Source of the DNA: an uncultured Atopobium sp.
GTDB taxonomy: Bacteria; Actinomycetota; Coriobacteriia; Coriobacteriales; Atopobiaceae
Direction of reading: 5' to 3'
NCBI GenBank assembly: GCA_937926845.1
Contig: CALBBS010000135.1
Location: 1-6,397 of the forward strand
DNA: 6,397 nt
The notes under the pieces were generated by a model, which did no database searches, was not told where the DNA came from, and worked only from the letters and a program-made list of their open reading frames with translations. This document shows, piece after piece, positions 6,252 through 6,397 of this stretch (positions within the stretch are counted from its first letter, which is position 1; each line of letters starts with the position of its first letter). Both the position numbers and the translations under genes were made by a program.

Positions 6252-6397
6252 ATGCAAAACGAAGGTGCAACACAGAAGATCTTGTCTGCACTAGAGCAGG
6301 CTGCACTCAATCACCACATTGATATTGTTGATGTTGAGATTGTTGGTTCTTCCAAGAATCCTGTGGTCAGAGTAAGAATTGACCATGACGATGAGAC
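6252..6397 (+). CDS. rimP: ribosome maturation factor RimP, N-terminal part
   Basis: The first 48 codons of a gene that continues past the window. RimP binds the 30S subunit and helps its assembly in the cytoplasm. The visible protein starts MQNEGATQKILSALEQAA, an amphipathic helix, then HIDIVDVEIVGSSKNPVVRV and RIDHDD. This matches the RimP N-terminal pattern of a helix followed by a strand of the form 'ELVDVEx', a short turn, and 'VLRVxID'. The ATG is chosen because GAGGAGGT (6241-6248) sits immediately upstream; the four-base gap from AGGAGG is slightly short but the site is strong. In many bacteria rimP heads an operon with nusA and infB; those genes would lie beyond the window. Confidence is limited by the short visible length. 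Confidence 0.85.
   Translation, partial: MQNEGATQKILSALEQAALNHHIDIVDVEIVGSSKNPVVRVRIDHDDE

Overview
The window is a compact stretch of bacterial chromosome with five genes, all on the + strand. In order: the 3' end of an RluD/RluA-family 23S rRNA pseudouridine synthase, a membrane family-2 glycosyltransferase, an IMP dehydrogenase (guaB), a leucyl-tRNA synthetase (leuS), and the 5' end of the ribosome maturation factor rimP. I see no rRNA, tRNA, CRISPR array, insertion sequence, phage gene or toxin-antitoxin pair. No gene-free gap exceeds about 125 bases. Moderate GC, strong AGGAGG-type ribosome binding sites and a GTG start for leuS suggest a Gram-positive lineage. A low-GC actinobacterium of the Atopobium/Lancefieldella (Coriobacteriia) type is my best guess from general appearance, but nothing here proves it.

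Layout. Bases 1-464 hold the rluD-like tail, and a 107-base gap with at most a weak promoter follows. Bases 572-1879 encode a 435-residue glycosyltransferase with one N-terminal and about three C-terminal membrane segments. Bases 1880-1954 carry an extended -10 promoter candidate, a small dyad and a strong ribosome binding site for guaB (1955-3478). A perfect 11-bp hairpin without a T tract lies between guaB and leuS (GTG start at 3554, stop ending at 6127). Bases 6128-6251 contain a good sigma-70-like promoter (TTGACG-N17-TAAGAT) and then a terminator-like hairpin inside the predicted leader of rimP, which starts at 6252 and runs off the window.

The genes are mostly housekeeping: rRNA modification, GTP synthesis, tRNA charging and 30S assembly. 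They share a growth and translation theme but not one pathway. The glycosyltransferase is the outlier and probably makes or extends a cell-envelope or extracellular polysaccharide.

The most notable item is the IMP dehydrogenase. It is not the usual bacterial GuaB. Motif for motif it matches the divergent enzyme known from the protozoan parasite Tritrichomonas foetus, including Cys319, Arg418-Tyr419 and the Lys310/Glu431-equivalent pair linked to mycophenolic acid resistance. Second in interest are the RNA structures flanking leuS and in the rimP leader. I found no convincing undescribed multi-gene system.
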